In this document: positions 24,266 through 34,200 of the stretch, piece after piece | Layout of the letters: each line of letters starts with the position of its first letter | Position numbering within the stretch: the stretch's first letter is position 1 | Origin: an uncultured Paracoccaceae bacterium | GTDB lineage: Bacteria > Pseudomonadota > Alphaproteobacteria > Rhodobacterales > Rhodobacteraceae | Reading direction: 5' to 3' | Length of the DNA: 38,750 nt | NCBI GenBank assembly: GCA_938049225.1 | Contig: CALICM010000099.1 | Coordinates: 1 to 38,750 of the forward strand | Made by a program: the position numbers and the translations under genes | The notes under the pieces: model-generated | What the model was told of the DNA's origin: nothing | Database searches by the model: none | The model's input: only the letters and a program-made list of their open reading frames with translations

Positions 24266-24946
24266 GTGAGGGTGACTTGGTACGGCCACGCGGCATTCGG
24301 CCTCGACCCTTCCAGTGGTCCCCGCATCATAACGGATCCGTATACGCCCCAGGGGGTTGGCTATGCGCCGATCAATGACCCAGCGGACTTAGTAATCATC
24401 TCGTCAGACGATGACAGCGCCCATTGCCGCGCTGACTTGATCCCAGGCGACCCGACGGTTGTGAATGCGCTGCAGGTCGCGCAATCTGGCGGTAACACTA
24501 ACGCTTTGGGCATCGAGATCACCGCGATCGAGGCCGCAGAATGGGACCAGCATCCCGAACATGCGGTGCCCGGCCAAAACGGCATGTATCGCTTCAATCT
24601 GGATGGGATGAACTGCGCGCATATGGGCGATGTGGGCAATCCGCTGAGCGACGCGCAACAGGCGTTCTTCGAGGATACGGACATCCTGTTTGCCTTAGCT
24701 GGCGGGTATCTGACACTTGAGCTGCCCGATCTGATGGAGATGATCCATCGCATGCGGCCCAAGCTGGTCATCCCGATGCATTTTCGCACGCTCACTTATC
24801 GGCCACGGAACACCATGTGGATCGAGAGCTTTCTGAGCCATTTCAAGGAGGAGCACATCGATTTCGCGTTTTCCAGCGAGGTTGAATTGACAACGCGGGA
24901 CATACCCCCACGCACGCGGGTTCTCGTTATGGATTACGTGCGCTGA
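24266..24946 (+). CDS. MBL-fold (UlaG/UPF0173-like) hydrolase with degraded metal site
   Basis: A 226-aa metallo-beta-lactamase-fold protein. The opening R-V-T-W-Y-G-H-A-A-F and D-P-Y are typical of UlaG/UPF0173 proteins. The later metal ligands appear kept (A-H-M-G-D-V-G at ~117, I-P-M-H-F near 170). The first motif, normally T-H-x-H-x-D-H, is replaced by I-S-S-D-D-D-S-A-H, so at least one zinc site is altered or lost. The start is a GTG at 24266, giving the standard N-terminus; no ATG is in frame after the stop at 24146. It is first in the operon behind the AraC operator, 69 bp before the binding-protein gene. UlaG relatives open sugar lactones, so a lactonase step is possible, but the altered site makes activity uncertain. 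Confidence 0.75.
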   Translation: MRVTWYGHAAFGLDPSSGPRIITDPYTPQGVGYAPINDPADLVIISSDDDSAHCRADLIPGDPTVVNALQVAQSGGNTNALGIEITAIEAAEWDQHPEHAVPGQNGMYRFNLDGMNCAHMGDVGNPLSDAQQAFFEDTDILFALAGGYLTLELPDLMEMIHRMRPKLVIPMHFRTLTYRPRNTMWIESFLSHFKEEHIDFAFSSEVELTTRDIPPRTRVLVMDYVR

Positions 24947-25015
24947 CGTAAGATGAGCATGCGCCTATGGGCGCGGACTGACAAGCCGAGGAACGGCCTT
25001 TAAAGGGAGGATACC

Positions 25016-26746
25016 ATGAGAAAAACCACACGCTTTGGCGCATCAGTTCTGATCGCCGCGGCCCTGGCGGGACAGGCGTTCGCGCAGGATGTGGCGCGCG
25101 AAGATACGGTTATTTTTGATCTGGACCGCACAATCAAGGACCCGGAAAACTTCAACTGGTTCACCCCCGGCACCAAGCGGATGCATGGCGCGCATCAGGC
25201 GATGTGGGAGCCGCTGTTTATCCTGAACTACGCCACGGGCGAACTTGACCCTTGGCTGGGCGAGTCGATCACGGCCAACGATGCCAACGATCAATTCACG
25301 ATGAAAATCCGCGGCGGGGTCGAATGGTCGGATGGCGAGGTCTTTGACGCTGACGACGTGGTTTTCACCGTTAATATGGCCCTGACCAACGAAGAGATCT
25401 CGTCGCGCGAGGCAGCAACCGTGCGGGCCCAGGTGGCCAGCGTGGAAAAGGTCGATGATCTGACGGTCGTCTTCAACCTGACTGCCCCCAACCCGCGCTT
25501 TGCGGTCGAGAACTTCGGCGTGCGGATCTTTGGCTCGTTCCTGATCATGCCCGAGCACATCTGGGCCGGTCAGGACCCAGCGACCTTCGCCAATGCCAGC
25601 CCCATAGGGACCGGGCCATATACCTTTACCAGTTCCGCCACCAACCGGGCGATCTGGGACCGCAATGACAACTGGTGGGGCGCAAAGGCTGGATTCAAAG
25701 AGTTGCCCGAACCCAAGCGGTTGATCTGGCTGGAAACCGGTGGCGAGGAAAGCCGCGCGCAGCTTATGGTCTCGAACCAGTTGGACGCCGCCCAAAACGT
25801 CAGTCTGGGCACGTTCGAGGCGATCCAGGCGCAGAACCCGAAGGTCATCGCCTGGTACGAGGATTTCCCCTATGCCGTGGCCGACCCCTGCTCGCGCCAG
25901 CTCGAGATCAATACGACCATCGCCCCTTGGGACAATGTCAACATGCGCAAGGCGGTGGCGGCCATCATCGACCGCAGCCAGATCGTCAACGTAGCGCTCG
26001 AGGGGTCGACCGTTGCCTCGGACACGATGTTCGCGCAGTTCGGCTCGATGGCGCCGTTCATCGATGCGGTTAAGGACGCTGGCTATGCACTACCGCCAAA
26101 CGGCGATCCGGCAGCCGGTCAAGCGCTGATCGAGGCAGAGGGCTACGCCAAAGGCTCCGACGGTATCTATGAAAAGGATGGCGAAGACTTAAGCGTAGCG
26201 ATCCACGTCAACTCGGCCTCGACCGAATACACTAAGACCATCGATGTGATCGTCGAGCAACTCAACCGCGCGGGCATCGCCGCGAAGGCGGTTCCAGTCG
26301 AAAATGGCGTCTTCTGGGGCGAGGTTCTACCGTTTGGCACCTATGAAATGACCTATAGCTGGCTGTCCTGCGGCTCGGTGAACGAGCCCTGGGCCTCGAT
26401 GGGTCGCTATACGGTCAAGGATGTGGTCCCGGTGGGCGAGCGCAGCCCTGGCTTTAACAACACGTCACGTTGGAACACCGAAGGGGCCGCAGCTTATTCG
26501 GCGATCGTCGACGAGATGGGGACTAAATCCTTGGGCGATCCTTCGGTCCCTGGACTGGTGGCCGAGGCTTATCAATACCTGGACGCCGAGGTGCCGTTCA
26601 TCCCGCTGGTGCAATCGGCCAAACTGCTGCCAATGAACACCACCTATTGGGAGGGCTGGCCGACGGCCGACAACTACTACAACCACCCGTTCTTCTGGTG
26701 GAACCATACCCATCAGATCATCCACAATCTGACCAAGGCGAACTGA
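25016..26746 (+). CDS. ABC transporter solute-binding protein, family 5
   Basis: A 576-aa periplasmic binding protein with a clear Sec signal peptide (residues 1-23, ending A-G-Q-A-F-A). Family-5 features are the early L-A-E-S-like G-E-S-I-T-A-N-D segment, V-E-W-S-D-G-E-V-F-D-A-D-D-V-V-F-T, and the late A-Y-Q-Y-L-D-A-E-V-P-F-I-P-L region. Family 5 binds peptides, nickel, opines and also oligosaccharides. The alpha-mannosidase in the same operon favours a glycan or glycoside here. AGGGAGG precedes the ATG at 25016. A strong hairpin follows the stop codon and may protect this message so that the binding protein is made in excess. Confidence 0.92.
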   Translation: MRKTTRFGASVLIAAALAGQAFAQDVAREDTVIFDLDRTIKDPENFNWFTPGTKRMHGAHQAMWEPLFILNYATGELDPWLGESITANDANDQFTMKIRGGVEWSDGEVFDADDVVFTVNMALTNEEISSREAATVRAQVASVEKVDDLTVVFNLTAPNPRFAVENFGVRIFGSFLIMPEHIWAGQDPATFANASPIGTGPYTFTSSATNRAIWDRNDNWWGAKAGFKELPEPKRLIWLETGGEESRAQLMVSNQLDAAQNVSLGTFEAIQAQNPKVIAWYEDFPYAVADPCSRQLEINTTIAPWDNVNMRKAVAAIIDRSQIVNVALEGSTVASDTMFAQFGSMAPFIDAVKDAGYALPPNGDPAAGQALIEAEGYAKGSDGIYEKDGEDLSVAIHVNSASTEYTKTIDVIVEQLNRAGIAAKAVPVENGVFWGEVLPFGTYEMTYSWLSCGSVNEPWASMGRYTVKDVVPVGERSPGFNNTSRWNTEGAAAYSAIVDEMGTKSLGDPSVPGLVAEAYQYLDAEVPFIPLVQSAKLLPMNTTYWEGWPTADNYYNHPFFWWNHTHQIIHNLTKAN

Positions 26747-26755
26747 CGCCGAACC

Positions 26756-26780
26756 GGTGGGGCGCTTGCGCCCCGCCACC
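26756..26780 (+). terminator. hairpin after the binding-protein gene
   Basis: GGTGGGGCGC pairs across a 2-nt loop with GCGCCCC-GCC-ACC, leaving a 3-nt bulge. No T-run follows. It lies 10 bp after the binding-protein stop and 17 bp before the PhyH start. A role as a 3' mRNA stabiliser or partial attenuator in the operon is more likely than a full terminator. Confidence 0.55.
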
Positions 26781-26796
26781 TTCGAAAGACACACCG

Positions 26797-27564
26797 ATGT
26801 CCTACATCAAAACGTCCTTCACCGAAAACGGCTGTTACCTGGCCAAAGGTCTGTTCCGACCTGACGAGGTCCAGGCGCTAGAGCAGGATTTCGACCGCAT
26901 CGTGGGCCAGTTGACGGCCAGCGGCGACCAGATCGATGCGACCTGGGACGGCAGCGAAACCGCGCAACTGGCCCGCAAGGACGATGTCATTCTGCACACA
27001 CACAACGTGCAAAAATACTCCCGTACCTGGCTGAACGCGTTTCTGAACGAGCGGTTTCTGGACGTCGTGGGCCAGATCTTGGGCGAGGATATCATCCTGC
27101 ACCACTCCAAACTGTTCCAGAAACCCAGCGAAAACGGCTCGCCGTTTCCGATGCACCAGGACTGGCCGTATTTCCCGACCGTGAACGACAGTATGATCGC
27201 CGGGATTATCCATGTGTCCGATGCGACCGACGAGATGGGCTGCCTGCGTGTCTATCCCGGCAGCCACCGGCTGGGCCGGGTCCAGGGTGCGGATGGCCGG
27301 TCGCAGAACGACGTGCTGGACCAATACCCCATCGAAGACGCGCAGGTGATCGAGGCCGAGGCAGGCGATGTGATCATTTTTCACTACTTCACGCTGCACG
27401 GATCGATGCCCAACCGGTCCGACCGCACCCGCAAAACGGTGTTGTGTCAGATGTACAGCGGCCAGGACCGGATCGAGAGCGGCAATCACCATCCAGACGA
27501 GCGCATGGTTCTGCGCGGCTGGAACCACAATATCTCGCGCACGGCGGCCGGTACTGCCGCCTGA
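26797..27564 (+). CDS. phytanoyl-CoA dioxygenase (PhyH) family protein, copy 2
   Basis: A 255-aa Fe(II)/2-oxoglutarate oxygenase. Ligands are H-x-D in P-M-H-Q-D-W-P-Y-F (~122) and the distal His in Y-F-T-L-H-G-S-M-P-N-R-S (~206), followed by R-T-R-K-T-V-L for 2-oxoglutarate binding. The ATG at 26797 is chosen because the longer frame from 26647 runs through the end of the binding-protein gene. It sits inside a transporter operon, between the binding protein and the permeases, so its substrate is probably the imported compound or a product of it. Copy 1 at 2301 belongs to the same superfamily but is clearly diverged. A hydroxylation that labilises a bond, such as O- or N-dealkylation, is a reasonable but unproven idea. 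Confidence 0.9.
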   Translation: MSYIKTSFTENGCYLAKGLFRPDEVQALEQDFDRIVGQLTASGDQIDATWDGSETAQLARKDDVILHTHNVQKYSRTWLNAFLNERFLDVVGQILGEDIILHHSKLFQKPSENGSPFPMHQDWPYFPTVNDSMIAGIIHVSDATDEMGCLRVYPGSHRLGRVQGADGRSQNDVLDQYPIEDAQVIEAEAGDVIIFHYFTLHGSMPNRSDRTRKTVLCQMYSGQDRIESGNHHPDERMVLRGWNHNISRTAAGTAA

Positions 27565-27615
27565 CGAAAAACACATGACCGGTCACCAAAGATCGGCATA
27601 TTTCGGGGAGGAAAC

Positions 27616-28626
27616 ATGGGACGCATTCCGCGATCCTATCTGATCAACCGGGTCGTCACGCTGCTGCTGACGATCTGGATTGCTGCCACGCTGATCTGGA
27701 TCATTCCACGGCTGTCACCGGTGGACCCCGCCGACATCATGCTGGGCCGGATGGCGGCCGGGGCCGGGTCGGTCGCCAACGCCGACGCTATACTTGCGCA
27801 ATTGCGCGCCAGTTTCGGCTTGGACGACCCACTGTGGCTGCAATACCTAAAGTACCTCAAGAACGTGCTGATCTTCGATTTCGGCCTGTCCACGGCCACT
27901 TTCCCGACGGCGGTTTCCTCGCTGATCGCAAAGGCTCTGCCGTGGACGCTTGGCCTGATGATCCTGTCGCTGATCATCACATTCGTGATTGGCAACCTGC
28001 TCGGCGCGCTGATGGTTTGGGAGCGTTCCCCCAAACTGGCGAAAGTGGCGATCCCCGCCGCGATGGTTTTCACGTCGATCCCGCCGATCCTGTCAGGGCT
28101 GCTTTTGATGTGGATCTTTGCCGTCAAACTGCGGTGGTTCCCACTGACCGGCGCCTATGGCCTGACGGTCGAGCCGGGCTGGGACTGGGCCTTTGTCCAA
28201 AGCGTCTTGCACCATGGGTTCTTGCCCGCTTTGTCCATTGTGATCGTGACCTTTGGCTTCTGGGCACTGGGCATGCGCGGCCTAATGATCACCGTGCAGG
28301 GGGAGGACTATGTCAAATTGGCCGAGGCCAAGGGCCTGCGCCCGCGCTACATTCTGTATCGCTATATGATCCGCAACGCGATCTTGCCACAGATCACCGC
28401 TTTTGCGCTGAAGATCGGGCTTTTGATCGCAGGTCAGGTGCTGGTCGAACGGATCTTTGCTTATAATGGCATGGGCAAGCTGCTGTATGACGCGATCCTG
28501 GACCAGGACTTTCCGGTCATCCAGGGCGTCAGCTTTGTGATCATCTTCATGACGGCCATGTCGGTGTTCTTGGTCGATCTGCTGTATCCGTTCATTGATC
28601 CCCGTATCCAGCACGAGGCGACGTGA
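27616..28626 (+). CDS. ABC transporter permease (DppB/OppB type)
   Basis: A 336-aa inner-membrane permease with six hydrophobic segments. The first is at residues ~10-30, followed by a large periplasmic loop typical of OppB/DppB. The ATPase-coupling loop E-D-Y-V-K-L-A-E-A-K-G-L is at ~235. GGGGAGG lies a few bases before the ATG at 27616. It forms the transport channel with the next gene, and the two are adjacent with essentially no gap. Confidence 0.93.
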   Translation: MGRIPRSYLINRVVTLLLTIWIAATLIWIIPRLSPVDPADIMLGRMAAGAGSVANADAILAQLRASFGLDDPLWLQYLKYLKNVLIFDFGLSTATFPTAVSSLIAKALPWTLGLMILSLIITFVIGNLLGALMVWERSPKLAKVAIPAAMVFTSIPPILSGLLLMWIFAVKLRWFPLTGAYGLTVEPGWDWAFVQSVLHHGFLPALSIVIVTFGFWALGMRGLMITVQGEDYVKLAEAKGLRPRYILYRYMIRNAILPQITAFALKIGLLIAGQVLVERIFAYNGMGKLLYDAILDQDFPVIQGVSFVIIFMTAMSVFLVDLLYPFIDPRIQHEAT

Positions 28627-28627
28627 C

Positions 28628-29560
28628 ATGACCTCGCAAGAAAGCATGCCCACCGCCCGCGCCGAACGGCGCCAGGCGAAACGCTTGCGCCGGTTCGACA
28701 ATCCTTGGATGAACCCCAAGCTATTTTGGGGCGCGGGGCTCTTGCTGGGGATCATCGCACTTGGGCTGATCGGACGTTTCCTTTGGAACCTTGATCTTGT
28801 CTTTACGGGCTCCACCCCCCTTAAGCTGCCGCCTCTTGGGTTCGAAAATTTGCGCAAGCAACCGGGGGTGCTGGATTATCCGTTGGGGACCGATGGTGGG
28901 GGCCGCGACATGCTGGCCCTGATCATTATTGGCGCGCCCAATACGTTGTTCGTGGGCCTTTTGGCCAGCCTCATCGGCATGAGCATTGGGATCACTTTGG
29001 GTTTTACCGCTGGATTTGTCGGCGGGCGCACCGATGATGTCATCCGCGTGCTGGCGGATGTGATGATCACCATCCCGCCGCTTCTGATCCTTGTGGTCTT
29101 CCAAAGTGCCTATGGCGACGTGTCGCTTACCATAATGGCGCTGCTGATTGCGGGCTTTGTCTGGCAATCCCCAACCCGGTTGATCCGCGCGCAGGTGCTT
29201 TCCATGAAGCAATCGGGCTATGTGCAAATGGCCCAGCTTTCGGGCGCTTCCACCTTCCACATCATGTTTCGCGAGATGCTGCCCAACCTGGTCCCCTATC
29301 TTTTTGGCAGCTTCATCGCCAGCGTCACCACCTCGATCGTCACGGCCGTGGGGCTGGAGGTTTTGGGGCTTGGGCCACAGCGCATCCCGACCTTGGGGCG
29401 CACAATCTACGAGGCGATTAACGCGGGCGCCCTTATCCAAAACTTATGGTGGTGGTGGGGCATCCCCACCCTATTGCTGGCAACCATGTTCATCGGGCTT
29501 TTGCTGATTAACCTGGGCCTGGACGAGGTTTCGAACCCACGCCTGAGGAAACTCTCATGA
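28628..29560 (+). CDS. ABC transporter permease (DppC/OppC type)
   Basis: A 310-aa inner-membrane permease. A basic N-terminal tail precedes the first helix (~30-50), as in OppC/DppC. The P-L-G-T-D-G-G-G-R-D-M-L segment at ~92 is a hallmark of this subfamily. The coupling loop is S-G-Y-V-Q-M-A-Q-L-S-G-A. The ATG at 28628 lies one base after the previous stop; a longer frame from 28595 overlaps that gene and is less likely. The end overlaps the ATPase gene by four bases. Confidence 0.92.
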   Translation: MTSQESMPTARAERRQAKRLRRFDNPWMNPKLFWGAGLLLGIIALGLIGRFLWNLDLVFTGSTPLKLPPLGFENLRKQPGVLDYPLGTDGGGRDMLALIIIGAPNTLFVGLLASLIGMSIGITLGFTAGFVGGRTDDVIRVLADVMITIPPLLILVVFQSAYGDVSLTIMALLIAGFVWQSPTRLIRAQVLSMKQSGYVQMAQLSGASTFHIMFREMLPNLVPYLFGSFIASVTTSIVTAVGLEVLGLGPQRIPTLGRTIYEAINAGALIQNLWWWWGIPTLLLATMFIGLLLINLGLDEVSNPRLRKLS

Positions 29561-31287
29561 CCGACAAGCCCGTCCTCACCCTGCGTGACCTGTCGATTGA
29601 GTTCCCCACGCCACAAGGCGTTGTCCAAGCCGTCAAATCGCTGAACCTGACGATACACAAGGGCCGCCGTGTGGGGTTTATCGGTGAAAGCGGTTCGGGC
29701 AAGACAACGACGGCGCTTGCAGTAATGAAAATGCTGGCTGAACCGGGCCGTGTCGCAGGCGGGACAATCGATCTGTCTGGCACTGACGTGTTGGCACTTG
29801 ATGAAGAGAAGATGCGCATGACGCGGCTGTCGCGCATCGCTTATATCCCGCAGGGGGCGATGAACTCGCTGAACCCTGTGATGCGTGTCGAGCCGCAGTT
29901 GTGGGACGGGGTCATTGCCCATGAAGGGCACCTTGACCGGGGCGAGTTGAAACGCCGCTCGGATGCAGCGCTCACCAGCGTCGGCCTGCCCATCCATAGC
30001 GGGCGGCTTTATCCGCACGAGTTGTCTGGCGGCATGAAACAACGTGTCTGCATCGCCCTTGGGATCATTCTGAACCCCGAGTTGATCATCGCGGACGAAC
30101 CGACCTCGGCGCTTGATGTGGTCACCCAACGTCAAGTGATGCAAACGCTCAAGGCGATCCAGGCCCAAATCGGATCGGGTCTGATCCTGATCGGCCATGA
30201 CATGGGTCTCATGGCCCAATCGGTGGACGAACTTGCGGTGTTGAAGGACGGGGAACTGGTCGAACACGGAACCGTAAGCCAGATCATAAGCGCCCCCAAG
30301 CATCCCTATACCCAAGATCTGATCTCGTCGGTCCCACTGGTGGGGGGCGACAGTTTCCTGAACGCCGAGCGGAATGCCCCTGCCCCGCAGCGCGACAGCC
30401 CAGAGCCGCTTTTGCGCTTTGATGCGGTGTCGAAGAACTACGGCGCCGTGACCGCGCTGCACCCAATGTCCTTCACACTCCAAGGTGACACCCCTCAGAT
30501 CATCTCGGTGGTCGGCCAATCCGGATCTGGCAAATCTACGATGGGCTCAATCATGCTGGGCTTCAATCCACCCTCAAGCGGCCGGGTCCTGTTCGAAGGG
30601 CAGGATGTGCAACATATGACCGCCGCCCAGTCCTTAGAGTTTCGCAAGAACGTTCAGGCGGTTTTTCAAGACCCCTACAGCTGCTTCAACCCGTTCTATC
30701 GGGTCAGCCATGCGCTCAGGTACCCCTACAAACGTTTCGGTCTGGCCCAATCCGACGCGCAAACGAACCAAGCGATGGCCGAGGCTTGCGCCGCCGTTGG
30801 CCTCGACCCCGACCTGGTGTTGCCGCGCTATCCGCATCAATTGTCCGGCGGGCAGCGTCAGCGCTTGATCGTCGCCCGTGCCCTGATGCTCAGCCCAAAA
30901 CTGCTGATCGCGGACGAGCCGGTCAGCATGGTCGATGCATCGTTGCGCGCGAGTATTCTGTCGAATATCTATGACCTAAAGGATAAATACGGAATCTCTA
31001 TCCTCTATATCACCCATGATCTGGCGACTGCGTATCACGTCAGTGACTATGTCATGGTCCTGTTCAAAGGGCATGTGGTCGAAGCCGGCCCCCCGCGCCA
31101 AGTCATCGGCGATCCCCAGCACCCCTATACGCGCCTGTTGATCGACTCGATCCCCTGGCCCGACATGGACCGCAGTTGGGGCGACGGGCGCCAAGATTGG
31201 GATCCCGCCGTGGAGGAGGCGCAAGCTGCCAAGGTCGGCGCGATGTACCGGGGAGACGTCAGCGGCTTCGAGCTCGCCCGATCATGA
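29557..31287 (+). CDS. fused double ABC ATPase (DppD-DppF type)
   Basis: A 576-aa cytoplasmic protein carrying both nucleotide-binding domains of the importer. Domain 1 has Walker A G-E-S-G-S-G-K-T-T, Q-loop P-Q-G-A-M, signature L-S-G-G-M-K-Q-R and Walker B L-I-I-A-D-E-P-T-S-A-L-D. Domain 2 (from ~285) has G-Q-S-G-S-G-K-S-T, Q-D-P-Y-S-C-F-N-P, L-S-G-G-Q-R-Q-R and L-L-I-A-D-E-P-V-S-M-V-D. Both look catalytically complete. The fusion explains why only one ATPase gene follows two permease genes. It overlaps the mannosidase gene by ATGA, so the two are translationally coupled. Confidence 0.95.
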   Translation: MTDKPVLTLRDLSIEFPTPQGVVQAVKSLNLTIHKGRRVGFIGESGSGKTTTALAVMKMLAEPGRVAGGTIDLSGTDVLALDEEKMRMTRLSRIAYIPQGAMNSLNPVMRVEPQLWDGVIAHEGHLDRGELKRRSDAALTSVGLPIHSGRLYPHELSGGMKQRVCIALGIILNPELIIADEPTSALDVVTQRQVMQTLKAIQAQIGSGLILIGHDMGLMAQSVDELAVLKDGELVEHGTVSQIISAPKHPYTQDLISSVPLVGGDSFLNAERNAPAPQRDSPEPLLRFDAVSKNYGAVTALHPMSFTLQGDTPQIISVVGQSGSGKSTMGSIMLGFNPPSSGRVLFEGQDVQHMTAAQSLEFRKNVQAVFQDPYSCFNPFYRVSHALRYPYKRFGLAQSDAQTNQAMAEACAAVGLDPDLVLPRYPHQLSGGQRQRLIVARALMLSPKLLIADEPVSMVDASLRASILSNIYDLKDKYGISILYITHDLATAYHVSDYVMVLFKGHVVEAGPPRQVIGDPQHPYTRLLIDSIPWPDMDRSWGDGRQDWDPAVEEAQAAKVGAMYRGDVSGFELARS

Positions 31288-34200
31288 GCACCGGCTGGCC
31301 TTTCACGGCCGAAAAAATCGGGGCGCGCTTGCAGCTGATCGCACCACTTATCCATCGCCGCCAAACCGCCCTGCCCCCTTTCAAGTTCTTGGCCCTGGCC
31401 GACGCCTCGCTCACCGCACCGATCTGCGCCGATCCCACAGGTTGGACCGAGATCCCGCACGAAAGCTATTGGGGGCAAGCCGACCTCAACTTCGTCCTCA
31501 AAACCACGTTTCAAGTGCCCCAGGGCTGGCATCCGGACAGGCTTGCCCTGCACCTGCCGCTTGGTGTTTTGGGTGATATTTTTAACCACCCCGAGGCGCT
31601 GGTCTATGTCGACGGCCATCCGATCGGATCCGCTGATCGCTATCATCACACCCTGCCGCTCGATCCAGGTGTTGCGGATGGCGAACACCATATACTGTCC
31701 CTTCACGGCTGGACCGGCCTTGCCGGCTGGCCGCCAGCTGCGGGCAGCAAGGCCAAGCTTTTCATGGGAACAGCCGCGCTTGTCGAGCGCGATCCCGCGC
31801 TTCTCAGTTTTGTTGACCTTGCGCAATCCGCCTATGACACGCTTTCCGTGCTGAGCCCCGAGCAGCCCGAGCGTGCCGGGTTGCTTGGCGCCCTGGACGG
31901 GGCGTTTAAAATTCTCGATACGCGCGACCCATTGGGCGCAGCCTTCTACGATAGCGTTCCGCCAGCCTATGACGCGCTTCAAAGCCGGATTCCCCGTGTC
32001 GGGGCGCCCCTGGACGTCACCCTCCACGCCATTGGCCATGCGCATATGGACATCGCTTATCTGTGGCCCATTTCGCAAATCCGGCTGAAGAACGCGCGCA
32101 CCTATACAAACGTTCTGCGGCTGATGGATGAAGACCCCAAGTTTCATTTCTCGCACTCGCAGCCGCAGCTCTACGCCATGACGGCTCAAGACCATCCGGC
32201 CCTGTTCGCCCGGATCAAGCAGCGGGTTACCGAAGGCCGGTGGGAGGTGATGGGCGGCATGTGGGTCGAACCCGACGTCAACCTGGCGGGCCCCGAGGCG
32301 CTGGTGCGTCAATTGACGCTGGGCCGCAAATACTTCCACGACACGTTCGGCGATGTCGAGACACCGGTCCTATGGTTGCCCGACACATTCGGTTTTCCTG
32401 GCCAAATCCCGCAATTGATGCAACTTGCAGGGCTGAAATGGTTCGTGACGAACAAGCTGAATTGGAACCAATCGAACAAGGTACCCTGGTCCAGCCACAT
32501 CTGGGAAGGGATCGATGGCAGCCGCGTGCTGGCGCATATTTTGACAACCCCGCGCGACGTACAATACCTGCCATTCCCGACAAACTACAAAAGCGATCTC
32601 TCGGCCAAGGAAGTGCTGGGGACCTGGACAAACGCCACGCAGCAGGCCGTCCGCGATCTGCCGATCTGTTTTGGCTATGGCGACGGCGGCGGCGGACCGA
32701 CCGAGGCGCTTTTGGCCAAGGCCCGCGCGTTCCGCGCGATGCCCGGGATGCCCCGGGTCCAAATGAGCACGGTTCGCGATACATTTGAGAAGATCGAGGA
32801 AAGTGCACACGATTTACCCGTCTGGCGGGGCGAGCATTATCTGGAGCTGCACCGCGGTGTGTATACCTCGCAAGGCTGGATCAAACGCGCCAATCGTAAG
32901 GCCGAATGGGCCCTGCACGAGGCCGAGGCCCTGTCCGCGATGGCCGGGCTCTCGCCGGATCTGACGCAGGCCTGGCAGCTTTTGTGTCTCAACCAGTTCC
33001 ACGACATTCTAACCGGCACCTCGGTCCCCCAGGTGTTCACGGACGCCCGTGCGGATTTCGACCGGATATTCGCTTACGCTGAAACCGCGGCGGCCGCGGC
33101 GGCAGACAAGCTGCGCGGCGCTGAACCTGTAATCCTAAACACCTCCCCAGTGTCGGGCCCACGCATCGCGACGGTGGGCTCGGAATGGGCAAAGGGTGGC
33201 CAACCCACCACAGACGGGGTGCTGCTTCATTTCGAGAACCTCGATCCTTACTCGGCAACGCTTGTTGGCCAGGCCACCACCCCCCCGTCGCCCAGTCAGG
33301 CGAGCGCAACAGAGAGCGGCTTTGCACTTGAAAACAGCCTACTGCTGGTCGAGATCGCAAAAAATGGCCAACTGACCCGCGTCTTCGACAAGGAGGCGAA
33401 CCGCGACGTTCTGGCACCGGGCCAAAACGGCAATCAACTTCAGGCCTTCGAAGACCGTCCGATCGCTTGGGACGCTTGGGACATCGACCCGGATTTCGAG
33501 GATCGGATGGAGGTCATCGACGCTGCCACCTCCTGCGAGATCCTCGAGAATGGTCCCATCCGCTCCGCCGTGCGGATCACAAGCCATTGGCGCAGCAGCA
33601 CTATCACCCAGACCTTCCGCTTAAGCGCGCACTGCAAACGGCTGGATATTGTCACTGACATCGACTGGCACGAGACGCATATACTCCTTAAAGCGGCCTT
33701 CCCAACCTCTGTGCACGCACCCAATGCCGTTTTCGACATCCAATGGGGCCGCATCGCACGCGCAACGACACGGGAATCCGCCTTTGACGCCGCCCGCTTC
33801 GAGGTGCCTGCGCAAAAATGGGCTCAGATCGCGCAAGACGACTATGCCGTCGCCCTGCTGAACGACTGCAAATATGGCTATGACGTTCTCGGCAATACGC
33901 TTCGGATCTCGCTGATCAAAAGCGCGACCTCGCCCGATCCCACGGCAGATCAGGGTACGCATGTCTTCACCTACAGTCTGCTGCCGATCAACGGCCTGGA
34001 CAATGCGGCGCTAAATGCGGCCGCCTATGATCTTAACGCCCCCCTTAGGGTCGTGACCCCCGCCGAAAAAGAGGCCGCGAAACCCGGCTGCTTTATATCC
34101 TGCGACGCACCTCAAGTGATCCTCGAAACCCTGAAACCCGCCGCAGACGGCGACGGTTTCGTCGTGCGCCTGTTCGAGACGAAGGGCCAACCGGCGCAAG

